From Clostridiales bacterium (GTDB taxonomy: Bacteria > Bacillota > Clostridia > Oscillospirales > Acutalibacteraceae): a DNA stretch of 8,070 nt. Of this stretch, positions 5,746-8,070 are shown piece by piece (positions within the stretch are counted from its first letter, which is position 1; each line of letters opens with the position of its first letter). Where the stretch lies: NCBI GenBank assembly GCA_019418545.1, contig DYBQ01000073.1:4085-12154 (forward strand), written 5' to 3'. The notes beneath the pieces were generated by a model. The model worked only from the letters and a program-made list of their open reading frames with translations. It did no database searches and was not told the DNA's origin. The position numbers and the translations under genes were made by a program.

Positions 5746-6806
5746 AGGGATTGCCGGGAGACGGTGTAGCTTGTGCTGATGGGCTCAAAGTCCAAATCCC
5801 CGGCAATGGTGATATGATGTTCTTCATCAATAAATAAAGCAGAAGCGCCCAGTTCTTTTAAAACTGGCAGACTGTCCTCGATTCCAAGGACAAAGCAGGC
5901 CGTTGCCAGCGCATCACTGATGGCTCCGCTCTCGTGAACCACGGTAACGGAAACCAGCCCACTCTCTGCGGGATAACCGGTTTTGGCGTCCAGCAGGTGG
6001 TGATAGGTCACTCCGTCTTCGGTAAAGGTCTTTTCATAGCTTCCAGAAGTGGAGATGCATCCGTTTTCCAGCGAAATAACCCCCACACCATCGGAAAGCT
6101 TGCCTTCCGGGTCCCGGACTGAAACGCGCCAATCAGTCCCGTCCGGCTTGTTTCCATAGACTCCCACACTGCCGCCTACAGCAATAATGCCGCCGCTGAT
6201 GCCGGAGTTTTGATAGACTTCCAAGGCAGCGTCACAGGCAGCCCCTTTGCCAATTCCTCCAAGGTCCACGCCGTTTCCATGATTCCGCAGAGAAGCGGTG
6301 TTGTCTTCTGTGTTGATACGAAGAAATTCATATCCCACAAAGGGCAGAAATTCCTGGATTTTGTCATCGCCGGGAAACGTCGGCTCGTCAGAATCAAAAT
6401 TCCACAAAGAGCTGATGGGTAATACAGTAGGGTCATAGGCTCCCCCAGTGGCTTTTGCGACAGAAAGTGTCTGCTCCAATACGTCAATCGTGCGTTCATC
6501 CAGTTCCAGCCATTCGGTACCGGCTGCACTGTTCAATTTTTCAATATCAGAGTCCGGTACCCGCCAGGAAATCAGGTTTTCCAGCTCGGTAATAGCCGAA
6601 GAGGCTTCCGTAGCAGTATCCTCCGCTGTACTTCCATACAAGGTTTGCTGGACATAGGAGCCCATAGCCCACGCGGTTGCTTCATACCCCTGAGAGCTTT
6701 GGGGATAGAGCAAAAAACCGGCAAGAATGGCAGCCAAAAGCAGAACGCCGGCAGCCGCAACAACCGTCCATTTTCGAATATCGGAGAGAGAAAAGGTGTG
6801 TTTCAT
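5742..6806 (-). CDS. apbE: ApbE, FAD:protein FMN transferase
   Basis: 354-residue enzyme that moves FMN from FAD onto Thr of target proteins, using Mg2+, on the outer face of the membrane. Here its natural targets are RnfG (Thr155) and RnfD (Thr158) encoded downstream. An N-terminal hydrophobic segment (about 15-35) acts as signal or anchor; no lipobox cysteine follows, so it is probably membrane-anchored rather than a lipoprotein. Family motifs are WAMGSY (46-51), GGAYDPTV (121-128), VDLGGIGKGAACD (180-192), AVGGSVGVYGN (209-219), HHLLDAKTG (269-277, Ala in place of the common Pro) and SDALATACFVLG (297-308), the last with the metal-site Asp298 and Thr302. The ATG at 6806 is preferred because GGGAGG lies 4 nt upstream; a TTG four codons earlier has no binding site and would overlap it. 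First gene of the set. Confidence 0.94.
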   Translation of the reverse strand: MKHTFSLSDIRKWTVVAAAGVLLLAAILAGFLLYPQSSQGYEATAWAMGSYVQQTLYGSTAEDTATEASSAITELENLISWRVPDSDIEKLNSAAGTEWLELDERTIDVLEQTLSVAKATGGAYDPTVLPISSLWNFDSDEPTFPGDDKIQEFLPFVGYEFLRINTEDNTASLRNHGNGVDLGGIGKGAACDAALEVYQNSGISGGIIAVGGSVGVYGNKPDGTDWRVSVRDPEGKLSDGVGVISLENGCISTSGSYEKTFTEDGVTYHHLLDAKTGYPAESGLVSVTVVHESGAISDALATACFVLGIEDSLPVLKELGASALFIDEEHHITIAGDLDFEPISTSYTVSRQSL

Positions 6807-6810
6807 AGGA

Positions 6811-6816
6811 CCTCCC
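6811..6816 (-). promoter_or_regulatory. apbE ribosome binding site that decides the start
   Basis: GGGAGG on the minus strand, 4 nt before the ATG at 6806. The open frame continues upstream to a TTG at 6818, but using that TTG would place this site inside the coding region and leave the TTG with no Shine-Dalgarno sequence. The ATG is therefore the better start. Confidence 0.7.
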
Positions 6817-6870
6817 AACGCTTTAGAAAAACACTGTCAGAAAAGAGCCAATCAAATGGAGATAAGCCCA

Positions 6871-6886
6871 GTGCTGCAGACAGCAC
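6871..6886 (-). promoter_or_regulatory. Hairpin at the presumed 5' end of the apbE transcript
   Basis: Perfect 6-bp inverted repeat, GTGCTG / CAGCAC, with a TCTG loop on the minus strand. Its first base lies 7 nt downstream of the predicted -10 box, where transcription would begin. It would form either a stabilising 5'-end RNA hairpin or a repressor operator on the DNA. The remaining roughly 65-nt leader to the apbE start shows no recognisable riboswitch. Confidence 0.45.
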
Positions 6887-6892
6887 GAAATC

Positions 6893-6901
6893 AGTATACC
6901 A
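6893..6901 (-). promoter_or_regulatory. Predicted extended -10 promoter for apbE and probably the rnf operon
   Basis: Minus-strand TGGTATACT: a TATACT -10 box (five of six to TATAAT) with the TG of an extended -10 element one base before it. A good -35 box is not seen; at 17 nt spacing the hexamer is TTTTCT, which fits the idea that the extended -10 compensates. The likely start is near 6886, giving an untranslated leader of about 80 nt. This is the only promoter-like signal found on the minus strand between the fructokinase gene and rnfC, though weaker ones may have been missed. Confidence 0.5.
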
Positions 6902-6947
6902 CAGTTTTTTCTGTAAGAAAAGAATATTTCCCAAAGGATTATTCTGG

Positions 6948-6976
6948 TTTTTTTGCCCTGTTTATGGTACTATGAT
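6948..6976 (+). promoter_or_regulatory. Weak candidate promoter for the fructokinase gene
   Basis: TATGAT at 6971-6976 is a five-of-six -10 box on the plus strand. At 17 nt spacing the -35 position is an all-T hexamer, a poor match to TTGACA; the nearby TTGCCC (6953-6958) is only 12 nt away. Transcription would begin near 6983, giving a leader of about 50 nt. The -10 box lies wholly inside the palindrome at 6967-6981. Confidence 0.35.
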
Positions 6977-6981
6977 AGTAC
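6967..6981 (+). promoter_or_regulatory. Candidate operator: perfect 15-bp palindrome over the fructokinase -10 box
   Basis: GTACTAT-G-ATAGTAC, seven perfectly complementary positions around one central base, about 55 nt before the start codon. A palindrome covering the -10 box is the classic place for a repressor to bind. Sugar-kinase genes are often controlled by LacI-family repressors, but the sequence does not match a cre box or any operator I can name. Confidence 0.4.
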
Positions 6982-7035
6982 AGGAAAAAAGGCTTTGCCC
7001 TGTTTTTTAAATTGATGGAAAGGATGTGCGCATAT

Positions 7036-8001
7036 ATGCCTGATATTGTGGCTCTCGGCGAACTTCTGGTTGATTTTGTACATAAAGGAAATAATGAATA
7101 TGGATATCCAATCATGCATGGGAATCCCGGAGGGGCACCGTGTAATTTTCTCCGTGCAGCAGCATGTTGTGGAGCCAGTACCGGCTTTATTGGGAAGGTT
7201 GGCGACGATGCCTTTGGGCATATGCTGGTTCGCACATTGGATGAATATGGCATTGATACCCACGGAATTACCATAGATTCCCGTTATTTTACTACACTGG
7301 CGTTTGTCACATTGGACGAATTCGGTGACAGAACGTTCTCCTTTGCCCGAAAGCCCGGCGCTGACATGATGCTGGAAAAAGAAGATTTGCGGTACAGCCT
7401 TCTTCGCAGTGCCAAGGTGTTCCATTTTGGAAGCCTCTCTTTAACGGACGAGCCCTCCCGCAGCACCACACAGGAAGCTGTGCGGATTGCACGGGAATCC
7501 GGTGCGCTGATTACCTTTGACCCCAACTACCGGGCTCCCTTGTGGAAAAGCGAGAGTGAAGCGGCGGAGCAGATGCTGTGGGGCGTAAAACATGCAGATG
7601 TAGTAAAAATCAGCGAAGAAGAAATGAAGCTGCTGCTTAACGAAACTCCGGAAGAGGGCGCACGGCGGCTGGTAGAAAAGTTTGGCGTAAAGCTGGTGCT
7701 GGCGACGATGGGCAAAAAGGGCGTATATTTTGCCAACAAAAACGCCAGCGGCCTGGTGTTTGCCTTTACGGATTTGAAAACAGTGGATACCACCGGAGCG
7801 GGCGATATTTTTGGCGGCAGCGCCGTGTATAAGGTGATGGAAAGCGGCAAAAAGCCGGAAGAACTGAGCTGTGAGGAGCTGACAGAGATTTGCCGGTTTG
7901 CCAATGCCATGGCAGGGATTTCTACCACCCGGCTCGGAGGGCTTCCCAGTGTGCCCAAGCGGTATGAGGCGGAAGATTATTTGAAAAAGCAGGCACGATG
8001 A
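7036..8001 (+). CDS. Fructokinase-like carbohydrate kinase, PfkB/ribokinase family
   Basis: 321-residue cytoplasmic sugar kinase, typical in length for bacterial fructokinase. It opens with DIVALGELLVDF (3-14). PfkB signature 1 is seen as GNPGGAPCNFLRAA...GFIGKVGDDAFG (29-61), and signature 2 as TVDTTGAGDIFGGSA (249-263), where Asp257 of GAGD is the catalytic base and GAG forms the anion hole. FDPNYRAPLW (161-170) is typical of the fructokinase branch. It most likely phosphorylates fructose to fructose 6-phosphate using ATP, but a related hexose or 2-keto-gluconate substrate cannot be excluded. The ATG at 7036 starts the family N-terminus, with GGAAAGGA about 11 nt upstream; in-frame ATGs at 7015 and 7024 would add residues with no family counterpart. 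It is transcribed divergently from apbE and appears monocistronic within what is visible. Confidence 0.92.
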   Translation: MPDIVALGELLVDFVHKGNNEYGYPIMHGNPGGAPCNFLRAAACCGASTGFIGKVGDDAFGHMLVRTLDEYGIDTHGITIDSRYFTTLAFVTLDEFGDRTFSFARKPGADMMLEKEDLRYSLLRSAKVFHFGSLSLTDEPSRSTTQEAVRIARESGALITFDPNYRAPLWKSESEAAEQMLWGVKHADVVKISEEEMKLLLNETPEEGARRLVEKFGVKLVLATMGKKGVYFANKNASGLVFAFTDLKTVDTTGAGDIFGGSAVYKVMESGKKPEELSCEELTEICRFANAMAGISTTRLGGLPSVPKRYEAEDYLKKQAR

Positions 8002-8035
8002 TAAAAGCCATAACCCAAAGATAATAATAACCATA

Positions 8036-8054
8036 AAAAGGCCCGCCTCAGAGT
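8036..8054. terminator. Left arm of a probable terminator, truncated at the contig end
   Basis: AAAAAGGCCCGCCTCAGAG followed by T, 34 nt after the fructokinase stop. An A-run followed by a GC-rich arm is the left half of a typical bidirectional terminator, whose right half would read GAGGCGGGCC plus a T-run. The right half is absent because adapter sequence begins at 8055. This is inferred from half a structure only. Confidence 0.4.
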
Positions 8055-8070
8055 CTGTCTCTTATACACA
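8055..8070. other. Tn5/Nextera mosaic-end adapter remnant (sequencing artefact)
   Basis: CTGTCTCTTATACACA, identical to the first 16 of 19 bases of the reverse-complemented Tn5 mosaic end used in Nextera tagmentation libraries, and lying exactly at the end of the sequence. It should be treated as untrimmed library adapter, not as genomic DNA. Confidence 0.93.

Noticed and set aside
6807..6818. TTG start for apbE four codons earlier
   Set aside because: It has no Shine-Dalgarno sequence and would bury GGGAGG, which is correctly placed for the ATG at 6806.
8002..8035. Possible start of another gene or RNA after the fructokinase
   Set aside because: It is A-rich DNA with no open frame start, binding site or stable fold before the terminator arm.
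8055..8070. Genuine Tn5/IS50 element end
   Set aside because: The match is to the hyperactive mosaic end used in library kits, sits exactly at the sequence terminus and has no transposase or resistance gene nearby.

Overview
The window reads as a contig fragment from an anaerobic Firmicute, most likely a gut Clostridia of the Oscillospiraceae/Ruminococcaceae type. This is an inference from AGGAGG-type ribosome binding sites, the rnfCDGEAB gene order, the apbE / NusG-II / Gx-transporter trio placed upstream of rnfC, and a REP-associated transposase of a style common in such genomes. No marker gene fixes the species. Both ends look artificial: the left end cuts rnfB after about 33 codons, and the last 16 bases match the Tn5/Nextera mosaic-end adapter.

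Minus strand, read right to left (6901 down to 1), is one long and probably co-transcribed set: apbE (FAD:protein FMN transferase), a NusG-domain-II extracytoplasmic protein, a Gx-transporter/heptaprenyl-diphosphate-synthase-I-like membrane protein, a Y1/HUH REP-associated transposase, then rnfC, rnfD, rnfG, rnfE, rnfA and the start of rnfB. Gaps are 4-nt overlaps to about 17 nt except for the 97-nt leader before rnfC. An extended -10 promoter with a hairpin at the likely start site precedes apbE. The Rnf complex is a membrane ferredoxin:NAD+ oxidoreductase that couples electron flow to Na+ or H+ export. ApbE attaches FMN covalently to Thr residues of RnfG and RnfD, so the first gene of the set matures products of two later genes.

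The transposase gene is the intruder. It sits between the accessory genes and rnfC, and its own coding sequence contains two inverted copies of a GTAG-headed palindrome that looks like a REP element. Just downstream, the rnfC leader holds a hairpin plus T-run and an overlapping alternative hairpin that reaches the rnfC Shine-Dalgarno sequence. It could terminate or attenuate transcription into rnf.

Plus strand (7036 to 8001) is a divergent PfkB-family fructokinase gene. A perfect 15-bp palindrome in its upstream region may be an operator. After its stop, A-rich DNA leads into what looks like the left arm of a terminator, cut off by the adapter.

No tRNA, rRNA, CRISPR array or wholly unknown multi-gene system is visible. 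The most interesting points are the REP-like palindromes inside the transposase gene, the rnfC leader structures, an Asp-to-Ser change in the RnfG flavinylation motif, and the adapter at the contig end.
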